This document shows positions 33,899 through 45,800 of a stretch of 64,000 nucleotides of DNA, piece by piece; the stretch's first letter is position 1; the number at the start of each line of letters is the position of its first letter. The stretch lies in NCBI GenBank assembly GCA_004369045.1, contig ML213503.1:310001-374000 (forward strand). The letters are read 5' to 3'. Below the pieces are notes generated by a model, which searched no databases, was not told the origin of the DNA, and was given only the letters and a program-made list of their open reading frames with translations. The DNA comes from Heliocybe sulcata. Its lineage: Eukaryota; Basidiomycota; Agaricomycetes; Gloeophyllales; Gloeophyllaceae. The position numbers and the translations under genes are program-made.

Positions 33899-34604
33899 TC
33901 AGATTCCTTCGAAGGCAAGTCTGGAAGCCAGGGCTGAAACGTTGAAACTGGTACATATCTCCTTCATCGGAAACTGAGAAGACTGCCGGCCTTCAATGAA
34001 GAGGGGCACTGTGGGTTGCAAATGGTACAGCTGCGATGCGGGCGAACATCCGATGGTATCTTGCACCTCGCCCTTGATCAAAAGCCCGGAATAGCAGAGC
34101 ACAGCTTCTGTTAAACACTCGGTAAATGCAGCATTGTCTTGCAATGCCAGCAAGATCTTGCAGCGTGCTTGCCTGTGACAGTTGACCATGCGGAAGACTT
34201 GGGTGTTAGGGACCGGACAGGCGGCCAAAGAAATTGAAGGCGAATTGCACCTCCTCCGGTTTATTGCCAATCTTGACCTCGAGCAGGCGAAAAAGCGGCA
34301 GGTGGATGGGGGATCTGAGAGGGGACTAGGTGGCATACCCGTCTGTGGCAAGTTCCAAGAGTGAAGACCAGGCAGGGAGTACTCTTTGGAACTCCCTTCT
34401 GGTGAGTGGGTGCCACCCGTCTAGGAGGACAAGGGACGTCACAGCAGAACAGAGGGGGCAGTCAAGTACTCCTGCTGGATCCATCTCGCAGTGGATGGGA
34501 GAAGACCTGCCGTTCAAGAGTAATCGTCGTTGAGTGTCAAGCTCGTTTCCACCCGTAGTTCCAGCAGAGCAACGTTGTACGAGGAGTGGCGTTGAAGCTG
34601 GCAT
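33899..34604 (-). pseudogene. Probable decayed leucine-rich (F-box-like) gene
   Basis: Minus-strand segments in at least two frames look like parts of one leucine-rich protein. The right part has CSAVTSLVLLDGWHPLTRRE and WSSLLELATDG. In the same frame, after a stop codon near 34326, SPIHLPLFRLLEVKIGNKP and QFAFNFFGRL follow. A different frame then has VFRMVNCHRQARCKILLALQ and onward. The alternation of leucine-rich strands resembles the repeats of mushroom F-box proteins. A 24-nt GT-AG segment would bypass the stop but is shorter than any normal fungal intron, so I favour a decaying gene. A possible first exon (MSVLNSLENKLRPPSGEI) begins at 34948 on the same strand. No F-box was recognised; the family call is weak. 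Confidence 0.35.
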
Positions 34605-35091
34605 GTATGCAGGGATGCGCTTGGGTACGTTGCACCTGCAATTGCAGAAGCTTTCTTGGAGGAGCTATCCCATGAGAAAGATCAAACTTCATATATCATA
34701 GGCCGGGCGTGCCCAAGGCGAGCTTCCTCCAGCAAGACGAGACCCAATAGAGAGCAGAAGAAGAACTTGCATTCCCTCTCTGTAAAGATCCTAGGGCGTT
34801 ACATGCTGCCATATGTCCAAGAGCGACTCACGAAGTCTTGCTATGGGTGCATTCTGCCCGACCTGATTGTCCTCGAACCGTACCATCACGAGGGATCTCT
34901 CCGCTGGGCGGCCGCAGCTTGTTTTCTAGCGAGTTGAGGACCGACATCGTTTCCTGAAACGTTCTGTAGTACATCGTATATCAGTCTGTGGAAGCAACAG
35001 AGGCGTCGACATATAAGAGTCAGGCGTATTAAGCAGGAAACTGTGGGAAGTCGCTGTCTGGCGCCAATTTGGGCGCTTCCTCGTCGCGACC
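34605..35091. other. Between decayed gene and antiporter
   Basis: May contain 5' parts of the minus-strand decayed gene (a candidate start at 34948) and the promoter of the antiporter gene. No other feature is visible. Confidence 0.4.
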
Positions 35092-36864
35092 ATGTCGGAT
35101 GCCTACAGCTACGCCTACTCCGAACCTACATTGCAAGCTTTGCTCACGGTTTCCTCATTTCTGGTACTGTTGAACGCGTTCCGCATTTCCGTGGAATATG
35201 TCGTGTCTGGAGCTGGTATTTTGGGCGAAATATTCGTCGGCGTCGTCTTCGGCACTCCTCTGGCTGGCGTTTTGTCCGACGAGTGGATGGCGACGTTTGG
35301 CGTACTTGGGTATGTCGGATTATGTCTAATGGTGCTAGAAGGCATGCAGGCTTTCGTTGTTGAAGTTGCCCTTGTTGTACTGAATGCTCGGGATTAAGGT
35401 GGTCTGAATACGTCCCTATCTCATGCTCTACCTGCTTTGCCGGTGTCATTGGCGATCGCGTGCACAGGAATTCTAGCACCGATAGTGAGCTCCTTAATCT
35501 ACTTCAGCCTGGTCCTCAGGCCTCGTTATTCTTTATTGCATGCCTTTACAGCCGGCGCCGCGTTAAGCTCTACGAGTCTGGGCACGACGTTCTCTGTCCT
35601 AAGCTCAGTCGGCGGCGGTATCGGTCAAGAGATTGGACAAAGCCGGCTCGGGGCCGTGTTAATGAGTGCCGCGATGGCGGACGACGTCGTCGGCTTGATC
35701 CTGTTGAAAGTCGTGGTCGTGGTTGGGTCTAGCTCATCTACCTCAGTTGGGTGGACGATCGGCCGACCGCTCCTGGCCTCGTGTGGCATGCTTGCCATCT
35801 CATGGGTTATAGCAAGATGGCTGCTCCGACCGCTCGTCTCCCTTCTGCTACGGTGGACTCCGGGTAGGCTCAGGCATCAAATTAACCTTACGATCATTGT
35901 CCTTATGGCTTCGGGCTACGTGACCATCGCTAGTCTAGCTGGTACCTCGCCTTTACTCGGTGCATTTGTGGCTGGCCTGGTGTTAGCATTCCTCTCGGCC
36001 CGGATCGAGTCTTCCGACAATTCATCAGCTTCACCACCCTCACCCGACTTCCGTGATACGTTCGAACACTATATATCACCGACGCTATCTTACTTCCTTC
36101 GTCCTATCTTCTTTGCCAGTATTGGATTTGCCATACCCGTGAAGATCATGTTCAGAGGAAACGTAGTCTGGAAAGGGTGCATATATGCGCTTGTAATGAC
36201 GGGCGCCAAGCTGGTCTGTGGGGTCTGGATACCAGTTGTCGATAATCTCTCCTTATGGTGGTCTAAGCGGAAGCATTCTCGGGCAGTCAAAATCGAGAAA
36301 CGCAAAGAGAATCCTATCCCTGGCACGGAGATGTCATTACAGCCAACGCAGAAAGCGCGGACGGGAGAGAGCATGGCAGCGACAGGAAATACAACTGCAT
36401 CGACGGAATCTCCACTCAAGAGTCCGCCGACTCCTCCCGCTTCACCACCACCAGCGAGAGGACGAGACACAACTGGGTCTACTCGTGTCACAAGAGAGTC
36501 TACTGCAGAGCCATCCAGGCAAAATTGCCCATCGAATTGCGACAACAGGAAACGAGGACAATCCACCATGAGCCCGCCTCAGCAAGCGTCAGTTAGTGAC
36601 ACGCCATCCAACGTCGCAGGAAGTTCTCCTGCTCCGACTTCCCTCCTCCTCCCAACATCACTGCTTGGTCTCGCTATGGTCGCTCGCGGCGAGATCGGTC
36701 TACTCATTGCTCAGGTAGCTCGTAGCGCGGGCTTGTTGGAAGATGAGCTTTTCTTAGTTTGCATCTGGGCGACGGTCTTGTGCACGATTGTAGGACCCGT
36801 CGGGGTGAGTTGGGTTTGCAGACGTTGGGAGAGGGTTGGGGCTGGCCTTGGGAGGTGGGCGTGA
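35092..36864 (+). CDS. CPA2-type Na+(K+)/H+ antiporter
   Basis: Two exons, 35092-35341 and 35399-36864, encode 571 residues. The intron fits GC-AG borders, and only this junction restores the conserved LEGGLNTSL motif of the family. The protein is a multi-spanning Na+/H+ exchanger: hydrophobic segments run from residue 12 to about 390, including GAGILGEIFVGVVFGTPLAG, SAAMADDVVGLILLKVVVVV (the paired Asp at the transport site) and GTSPLLGAFVAGLVLAF. A charged, Ser/Pro-rich cytosolic loop of about 100 residues then splits off the last helices (ARGEIGLLIAQVARSAGL; FLVCIWATVLCTIVGPVGVS). CPA2 exchangers move monovalent cations against protons at the plasma or an endosomal/vacuolar membrane. The closest yeast relative by type is Kha1. 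The next gene starts only 137 bp after its stop. Confidence 0.9.
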
Positions 36865-37001
36865 TTCGAATTATCGGAAGCGGGTCCTGGCATGTAGGCA
36901 CGTGATATCTGGACGCATCAGAACGCATCAAACGCGGTAACCAGTCCGAGCTCGTCCGAGACTTCCTGAGTCATGCAGTGACTCTACCTGCAACGACTTC
37001 A

Positions 37002-38615
37002 ATGGATCGCGTCTCGCACTCTGGCGCGTATGCCTTGCATGACCTTTCTGAGCAGGGAGGTCCACTGTCGAGAGCCGCTACTCTTGAGTCTGATGATGCT
37101 GTTCTGGACACACCACAAGTGACGCGCGTCTACCAAACGCTCTTGCTGCTTTCCGGCTTCTTTATGATTTTCCAAGTCATAGGCATCAATTCGATCTACG
37201 GTATTTTCCAAGTACGTGTGCGCGAAATAAAGCATGGAACTCGGTTGTCCAAGCTGCATTCATCCAGGAATTCTACACATCGCCAAGCAGCAGCGTCAAG
37301 GACGCAGTCGGTCAGGATGCACTGGTGGCTCTGGTGGGCACTGTCGGGGCTGGCCTGACGTGGAGCGGGAGTATCGTTGTCAACCCACTTATCGCCAAAA
37401 TGAGAGGTGTGCGATGGATTACAGTCTCCGGCGTGATCGCTATGAGCCTGGGCTTGTTCCTCGCCGGCTTCAGTAGTAAGGTAAGATTCGGAAGCGATGT
37501 TCAAGAACCAGTTACGCCCTAATGCAGACTACAAATGGTAGCTATGGCACCTCTTCCTGACGCAAGGGCTCCTCTATGGCTTCGGCTCGTCAGCCTTCTA
37601 TTTCCCCATAATGTCCCTAACTCCGCCGTACTTTGATCGACACCGGGGTTTCGCAATGGGCTTCATCCTTGCAGGAAGTGGTGTGGGCGGCTTGGTGCTC
37701 GCACCCGTTCTCCGCCTGCTGCTGGACCGGTACGGTATCGGTTGGAGCCTGAGGATACTAGGCTTATGGACCCTCGTGGTCGGGTTACCGACTGCGTGCG
37801 TGATACGAAAGAAACCCACTCCGGCAGGACTAAGCAGCCGGCAGCCGGTCTTTAATATGGGTCTTGTCAAGCGAGGGACGTTCTTGTGGCAGGTCAGTCA
37901 AGTGTTATTTGACCAAAAGAATGAATTGAAGTGGTGAGCTATCGAGCAGTCCCTTGGTGCGTTTCTACAAGCTGCTGGAAACGCCGTCCCTCTCTATTAT
38001 ATGGCGACATACTCGACTTCAGTGTTGTCGTACAAGAGCTCGACTGGTAGTCTGTTTATTGCCCTGAACAATGCCGTGAACAGTGTCTCTCGGGTTACCA
38101 TGGGCGTCTTGGCAGACCAAGTGGGAAGACAGAATACGATGGTTCTGAGTGTGAGTCGGCTCTGGGTTGCATTGTTTATTGTGATCTTACTGCGGTAGGC
38201 TCAGGTTCTTCTTTCTGGTGTATCCGTCCTCGCCTTCTGGTACGACGCATCCCGCCTCCGGTTCATACTCTTCGTCGTCTCATACGGTATCTATGCCGGA
38301 GGATACAACGCACTCCTACCCACCACCATCACGGAGATCTACGGTGTCCAGAACTACTCCTCCGTGAACGGGGTCATTTACTTCCTCCGGGGGCTAGGAG
38401 CTATATTCGGTGCTCCGATCGCAGGCGTGATACTCGGGAGCCATCAGAGGGGTACATCGCTGCAGTCGATGATGACGAGCTTGAGCCCTGTGAAGATGAG
38501 GTATAATGAGGTGGCGATATTCGATGGAGTAGTGTTGGTGGGTTCTGCTGTTTGCGTGGGGTATGTCAGATGGCTTGACGCTAGGGACAAGGGCGGATGG
38601 TCTTGGAAAGCGTGA
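37002..38615 (+). CDS. MFS transporter, monocarboxylate-permease-like
   Basis: Five exons (37002-37211, 37268-37480, 37542-37892, 37950-38150, 38205-38615), all phase 0, encode 461 residues. Twelve hydrophobic segments are expected; clear ones include LLLLSGFFMIFQVIGINSIY, ALVGTVGAGLTWSGSIVVNP, WITVSGVIAMSLGLFLAGF and VLLSGVSVLAFWY. The family segments YGIFQEFY, LWHLFLTQGLLYGFGSS, YFDRHRGFAMGFILAGSGVG and SRVTMGVLADQVGRQN are characteristic of fungal MCT-like transporters (Mch/Esbp6 group). These move monocarboxylates or related small molecules across the plasma membrane; yeast members often have no proven substrate. The start is the ATG at 37002, since an ATG at 36973 meets a stop after one codon. 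The gene seems intact. Confidence 0.92.
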
Positions 38616-39060
38616 AGGGATTAAGGTTAGGAAGCCAGATAGATGAGCTTGATACCTAGTGAAATACATGTGCGAGCTCTAATGTCCTACTGCAATGTCC
38701 CCAGAACCAGCCTAGCGATGTGGTTGTACGCCTTTGTCCCTCAAAGTGTACGGGTATATGTGAATTGAATTGGCTTGACTGTCGCTGCCAGTCAAGACAA
38801 AGTAGAGTGGAATCGTTAAGACTGAACGAGGCTTACCTCTGTGGCTGGCAGATCAGCCATGAAGTTCGGTGTGGCTTGTCACAGTCACAGCTGCGTCGCT
38901 AATCACGTGGCTCCCTCGCGACATCGCGCCGATTCTGTCACTGCATCTCATGACCATCATCCCGCCTTGCTTTGAACGCACTGCTTAATTGACTGTGCGT
39001 TTGTAAAGAACAGTATTCGTAACCGGCGGTCTAATTCCTCTCAAGCGAAACGGACCAGCA
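38616..39060. other. Intergenic, MFS to coiled-coil gene
   Basis: About 445 bases. It holds the MFS 3' region and the promoter of the coiled-coil gene. No extra gene is seen. Confidence 0.45.
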
Positions 39061-39857
39061 ATGCGTCGTGCTCAGAGCGCCCGGAACAATACCAGACCGT
39101 CTCTAGCTCTGGGTGCTGACGACCTCAGCGTATTAAAGGAGAACCCCGACGAAACGAATGAAGACGTTCTCCGACGACAACTACTGGATAAGGACAGGGA
39201 ATTGGATAAGGTGCATCGCATGCTTAATCGGTCGGCAACACCTCTCTGACTTTGCTGCATGAAGCTGCATGCGCAGATTCAGTCGCTGCAAACGCAGTTA
39301 ACAGCCCGACCACCGCTTGAAGCTGTCCAAGCCCTACACAGGGAGCACAAGAACCTTGAGTTGATACTGCAGGGTACTCAACGGGAAAACGAGCGGTGCA
39401 TGGCTGAACTCGAGAGGTGAATGTTCTGCCTTCGCCTAGCATACTTGACCTAACCAAGTCGCATAGAGGAAAAAATAGGGAGAAAATGTTAGAGAAAGAG
39501 CTGGAGAAGTTAGCAGGCGTGAATTGGCAGGTACGCTGTCCTATCTGACCGCTTGAGCGTATAGTAACCGATGCTTGTCGCTTCACCCATCAGTCAACTC
39601 TGAACATCTCTACCTCCTCATTAGCCCCGCGGCCACCCGCTAGCAATGTCCCGACATCCTCACAATCGGGTGCTCCTGCCCCCGACGATCTTGAGGAGAC
39701 CCTAGCGCACGTTGACCAGGTTAAATTGCTAATACTTGGCATGGAGCAGCGGCTGCAAACCCGGGAAGAGAAGCTCGTCGAGAGTATTGGCAAGGCGCAG
39801 GCTGCAGGTCGCCGATTCGAGGAACTGAGCGAGGAGTTGAAGGCTGCGCAGCCCTGA
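39061..39857 (+). CDS. Small coiled-coil protein, function unknown
   Basis: Four exons (39061-39210, 39265-39416, 39467-39530, 39594-39857) encode 209 residues. After a basic N-terminus (MRRAQSARNNTRPSLALG) the sequence is mainly heptad-like helix: EDVLRRQLLDKDRELDK, LHAQIQSLQTQL, LHREHKNLELILQGTQREN and REKMLEKELEKLAG. A Ser/Pro/Ala linker is followed by a final coiled coil (LLILGMEQRLQTREEKLVES; GRRFEELSEELKAA). The first intron ends ...GAAG with a donor GTGCAT; an acceptor 9-10 bases further would delete LHA and is an alternative. No catalytic motif is present. Structural or adaptor roles (cytoskeleton, kinetochore, spindle pole) are possible but not shown. Confidence 0.72.
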
Positions 39858-42800
39858 GCATTCACTTGTAATATCGGATTTTCTTGCATTATTTCTTTAC
39901 TCTCTGTACAACAGTGTATTATAGGTCATTGCATCCGCTGCATCAATCTCCCCCAAAGGACCGTTCAGAACTGTCGCAGCTGTTAACAAGAGTGCTATAC
40001 GCGAAGCAAATCAGTGTCCCAAGGAGCGAGCTGTTCAAACCTCTAGAATTGTCGCAGCGAACCAGGATGATAGCTTTGCCTGGGACAGGGTGAGCACCTA
40101 ACACTGCTCCCGGCGACATTGACATCCGACATTCTTTCCCGCAGACGCCCTCATAGTCGGCCCAGGGTTGTGGATAAACGCGCAATGCTGCACTCGGAGT
40201 AAGGCGGATATTCCTGCTAGGTTAGAGTCTGAGCAAGAACATATCGCGTGACCTCTGGACAGCTGGGCACCAAAGAGACTTGATGCATCCCGTCGCACGA
40301 GGACACGGCGGCTTCGCACCGAAATTCCAGATTTAAATCATTCCACGACGACCGCGTCTGCATGGTCTGCACCCGAGTCACAGCCAGCGTCAACTGTCTC
40401 AGGACGTTGGTTCTCATACGCAAATCGATACGCACCGGCCTGGTATACGATGCAACTATCGATTGTGTTCTGGAGGGGATCTGGTCCTGATGTCTTGCTT
40501 GCAATAGCAGCCGAACCCGGCGACTCCTGTCTAACGCACCTCCCCGGGAGACAAGTCCAATTCATTCCCAGGCGGTACGACCATGGCCAGCGAAGCTATA
40601 AAGATGGACCAGCATATTGTCAGAAGGACCAGGCTGGCTGGAACGATCGGCTTCTCGCGCAGGGACAGGGCAAGGCCATCATCGGCTTTTAGCCCGCACG
40701 TGAGACAAAGATGCACGCTGTGGAGTCGGTATGAGGTGTAGCAGGATCGAAAGTTAATGATATCATGCTTACCCAGGGACAGCATATGGTCGGGTGCGTG
40801 CTTCCTGATGTCCGACTCACTATTTCCGTGCTCGACACCGCCGTGCGAGCGTCGCTGACAATTTGCGAACGTCGCCGTGCCCATGTTCTTGTCGCTAATT
40901 CAGATGGTGGAGCAAAACACGAGATTCCGACACATTGCACTTCGCGAGATCAAGAACGTTGACCGAGCACAGGGAGAGCTGAAAGATGTCGCCTCGAAGC
41001 ACCGTATACGCAGAGCGCCGTGATGGAGGCTCGACACGCGTTATCTGATGCAGCGAGCCGTCCATCGATAGAAGCCCTTCAACAACACAACATACCGGCG
41101 TGCGCGTCCCTGAACGGAAGCCGCAAGCCCATATCCGAGGGAAGTCGAGCGCGCTAAATAAGCGCTCGCATCGATAAACCTTAACGGGCGACTGCAGCCA
41201 ATCAGAGCGAACGCACCTAGAACGCGCGGCGGCAGCAGTCGTGCAGGCGGGCGACACGATGCGGGACAAGCGAATTTGTTAGATGGCGAAGGGTGGGATC
41301 TTCTTCTTACTGCACGGACGCGGACATGTTTTTTCCAAGACGGTGACGTTCTTTGCACGGTGGCTTGGGACTTGAAGAACATTGTCCGCGCGTCGGATGC
41401 CCCCCGCTTGGCACGCTCAGATCGTAAGGGTTTACCGCTCGTCTACCGACCGAAGCCATGTACGTTCGCGTCGTTGCCTCGACGTATACACGTACGACGG
41501 GCACCTTGAGTCAAGGTTCGACGTCTTCGCGTACTGTGACCGCGCTGAGCCGTCTGTCGCAAGTTGCCACGTCGGTTTCACCGGAAGTCAAGGTTCGATA
41601 TCACCGCCCCAGTGTGATAGGGCTGAGCGGTCTGTCGCTTCGGTTGCACCAATGGAATCGCGGGCAGGCGAGCGTGAAGATTGTGATAGTGTCTGCCGAG
41701 CGCCAGGCAGGAGTGGCGAAGCCATCCAGTTCTTGCAACGAACATCGCCGTCATCACGAGATCTGAATTCTGTGCCACTATGTCCTGCAGAAACAGTTTT
41801 CCGCATCTGACGAGATAGACAAGACATTCACGGTGGAGCACCCAAGAAGACATACCATATGTCGTTCAATTGTATCGGATGTCTGGAATTAGAACCTGAT
41901 AGTCCGGTGCTGCGTAGATGTAACGGCGGTATCTTGACCGTCTCGATGTACGTCATTCCCAGACATACGGCCTTCCCCTATGCTTATGTTGAATACATCG
42001 ACACCTGAAGACGAACAGTCAGCGGGACGCCAACTCGACCTTGCAACATCAACATATCGATTACAAACCTTGAAGCCTAAGCACTCTTGACGCCTATTAC
42101 CAAGCTTCGCTCTTGAAGTCGAGAGGTCCCCACGCTGTGGAGCGGCAAAGAGTCACGAGCATCCCAGAAGACAATCTTGAATTATATCAGCCATCTTGCG
42201 TTGGAATATACTGGACCAGCGTAGAGCAGGTTACATGTAATACAGTCAGGGGCGTCTTCGTCTTCTAGGACAGCTAGCACTCTTGTCTTCACTTCATTTC
42301 CGAGCCTGGTTGAAAGACCTGACGTCAGCTTATTTGGGTAGACAGCATCATCGCGAACCTGCGAGCTAAAGCGCTTGTCGGGGTTATTCGACTTGTCAGC
42401 GGTCAGACAGCGATGGGCGTTGACAGCAGGCCATTGTCTGCGCGCAGTGAGTTTTCAAGGAATAATCGAGCCGTACCGACAATACCGGATATTCCAGAAT
42501 CGACTACCAGCATCCGACCGCAGGTCGGTGGTCGTCGACCATGACAGTAACATCCAACCCATGGAAGTACCTTGATTCCACTAAGCACAGCCCATATGCG
42601 GACTTGTTTTCTGATACGCATCGTCAGCGGAAGTAAAAACCGCATCATAACCAACAATGTCATGCCACTTACAATCGAAAACCCGACAACGCCGACCATT
42701 GAAACGGTATTGCCCCCGAGTCGGGCATCAATATCAGAAAGCCTGGGCCTGCACCGTATGTCAGAGAATCGGGATTACAAACGCGTGAAGGCAGACCTCG

Positions 42801-45800
42801 GTGGGGAGAGATTGGCGGCTGGTTCGTAGAGAAGACATGCACAAAAGGACTGTCTAGTCGGAGGTTCGTGAAGCCCAAGCTGCTCACGAGTTAGATGCCG
42901 GGGACAGGTTGGAACTTGCCAGTCGCCGGTACGTCCGACATATGACGTCTTCGAAGGACATGGAACGGTCTTGAGCCATAAAGTTCACATCGTCACCGGC
43001 ACCAGGACGTGTTACGGGCGCAACTGCGAGTACTGTTTATCTGATAATTAGCAGGGGCCGAAAATTCGCATCAACCGGCGCGAAGACGTCTGTTCTGGTT
43101 CTCAGAGCCATCAGACGTGCCGCGGGTCGCGCACAAGCTGGGAAGGCCAAGGAAGCCTAGGTTTGAGAGCGTGTACCGTCGGAGGGCAGCAACAGACCTA
43201 GACTGCCGGCCAGCCGAAACATGGGAACGCAATCCCTCCGTACGACAAGCGCCGCGATGATGCATGTATGCGCTCAGAGCGGTCAGCAGGGCTTCAGACG
43301 CTCGATGCCAGATACGCAGCCGCGGCCAGAGTAGTGTTGAGCCTCCAGAGACCGGGCACCTGAGCAAGAGTCCGGCCAGCACTAGTCCATTCCCGTACCC
43401 TCCGTCGCCTTGCCTCTGTCCTGCTCAGCCTGCACCCGCCAGTCGATCTGAAACAGCGTTGCGCGGTGCAACGTACGTGACCCCGCCCGACGAATGCGGG
43501 GCACCCCGGCACCGACGGGCGGGAGCAGATCCCGATCTCACTCAAGATCCAATCTCACCCTCGTTGACCGGGCGTGTTCTAATTTTAAATCTGCTCCCCC
43601 CCTGTCCCAATCGCCAAGGGCTGTATTGCATTTGATATATGTCGAGTCGACAGCAGAATGTATTATATCTGATGGTGCTGTGGGCTCGTCGCTACAAATT
43701 GATACCGGTATCTGGCATCGGAATCATAGCGTAGCAGGACACGGTATAAGGGCGGTGGGTGCGGCGATAGCGCAGAAATTTGCGAGCTTGGGTGTCATTG
43801 TCAGAGAACGCACACAATCGGAGTGGAAGGGTATCGTCCTGAACTCTATCCAACACGCCCTAGATAACAGGAATGCATTGTTGTCCATATACGCACGTCC
43901 TATCAATCAAGGCGGTGATGCGTTGGGGATGGAACGATCGAGTCTATATGTCCTCGCAAAATGGACGTGGCGCTGCGGTCGCCACCCTTCGCCTTCGCGA
44001 ATTCGAACCCACCGCTCGGAAGGAAATCGAACGATTGACTAGCCACGGTGGGTATGCAATCGCAGGGAGAGACTGACAGGACGAGAGAACGCTTCTCCTA
44101 ACCCCGCTCCGGCCTGCTAGGCCCCGGACGATGTGGTAAAGATAATGTGACCATCAGAACGAACTATATAGTACGAGCAATGACATGGCCTACTCTGGAG
44201 TCTGGACTGACACTGAGAACAAGAACGCCAGGCGAGAAAGAAGGGGTGCTAAGTATCTATGTCAGCGACAGGGGGAAGGTATGGTATACGGTAGTCAGAA
44301 ACACGATCGGGTTACAGCACATACGTACAGAGAGCAAAGGGCACCTTCCCATTCGGAGAAGACTAGTGACGTCTGGTAGCCCCAGATCCTGGAAGCAATA
44401 CGGCACACAGGCCGTCCCAGCAAGCGGAGGTAAAGTGCACACCCAAGCAGCGCCAGCGCCATCTTATACCCGCGCCGAGGTCCTCTTGCCAGCGCACGCC
44501 CGGCACCCGACACCCGAGATCCCAGGCCCACCAGCCATCCAATTCACTCCGCCTAAGAAACCGCCATCAACGCGGTCTAGAGCCCGAGGTGACGTGAGCG
44601 CACCAGATCCCCCAGAAGCGGAGGTCGTCCCGAGTTTGAATGTAAATCACCGGGGGGACAGTGGGCTGTGACATATCGTGATGCCGGAAGGCTTGCTCGG
44701 ATGTACAGCGCCTTCGGACCGACTGTCGTGTGTGAGTGTGCAGGGATGCTCGCGAGGAGGCCGGGGAGACGAGCGTCGCGCACCGCCAACTCGTATCGGC
44801 ACCAGCGTCCGACCGTAATGTCGCCAGCTGAACAGTAATCATCACTGTACCAACCGTCCGAGATGCAGATTCCAAGCCGCAAAGGAGGGGAAACGCACCC
44901 TGCAAATATCCCTTGAGACGCAGGCGAGATACCTCGCTGGGAAGAACGGACAACATCCTGCTGCTCACATTATACCAGAGAGGTACCTCGTCTTCTAGCA
45001 AGCACACGCACCAGGGGACGGGACGCACTACGTTGAAGTCCGATGTATGCACTCGTGCACAACGCACCTGGACGGGTGGGCACAGCGCAAGACGGACACG
45101 TCCGGCGCTCTCCATACTCTACATATAGAATATGGTGAAGGCGGGGACGTGTCCAGCCTTGCGCGACAGCTGATGAAGCTCAAGTCCTGGGTACAGCGAT
45201 TTTCGTCGGTCGATCCTGGTGTTTCGGTGCTTAGGATCTGGGTCGTGGCTGAACTGAGGGAAGCGATGCGGACGCTGGTCCCAAACCTTTGCCAATCTGC
45301 GAACACCTAAAGCTTTAACACTGGATCACGGACCGGCCGTCCAGAGAGCGACACCGCGCCATGTCGACTCTGGAGATGCGCAGAGTGTTATGAAGCTTCC
45401 GCAGCGCAGCGTGGCACAAAGGCAGCGAGAGGAGGGCAAAAGCAGTGTCGAGAACGTGGGCCCGGGTCCCGCGATCATCTCTTCCCTTGAGGGCTGCGGG
45501 AAAGCGGTGTCGAGGACGTGGCGTCGGGCCTGGTATGACGATTCGAGATCGGCTGGGAGAGTAATCTTGTGGATGATCGCTGCTTCGGCGATCGTTGGGT
45601 TCATTGCGGCTGGCGAGGCGGATCGTCCGAGTTGTTCCCATCTGCCGTGTCGCTCGCTGCAGGTATGTTGGTTTTTGTCTCTTATCGAATGACAAAGAGT
45701 GGGTGAGAGCCCCTAGAACGACCGCGAAGGTGGTGAACGTGGATATCTACACCACGACGCGCCAATCCTTCCTATAGCGAAGACGATCAGCTATCAGCCG

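Noticed and set aside
40531-40884. Minus-strand frame with one hydrophobic segment (LVLLTICWSIFIASLAMVV)
   Set aside because: Single isolated helix, no recognisable family, and no consistent neighbouring exons.
44147-44671. 174-codon plus-strand frame as a gene
   Set aside because: No domain or convincing start context; overlapping frames on the other strand are as long, and composition looks like chance.
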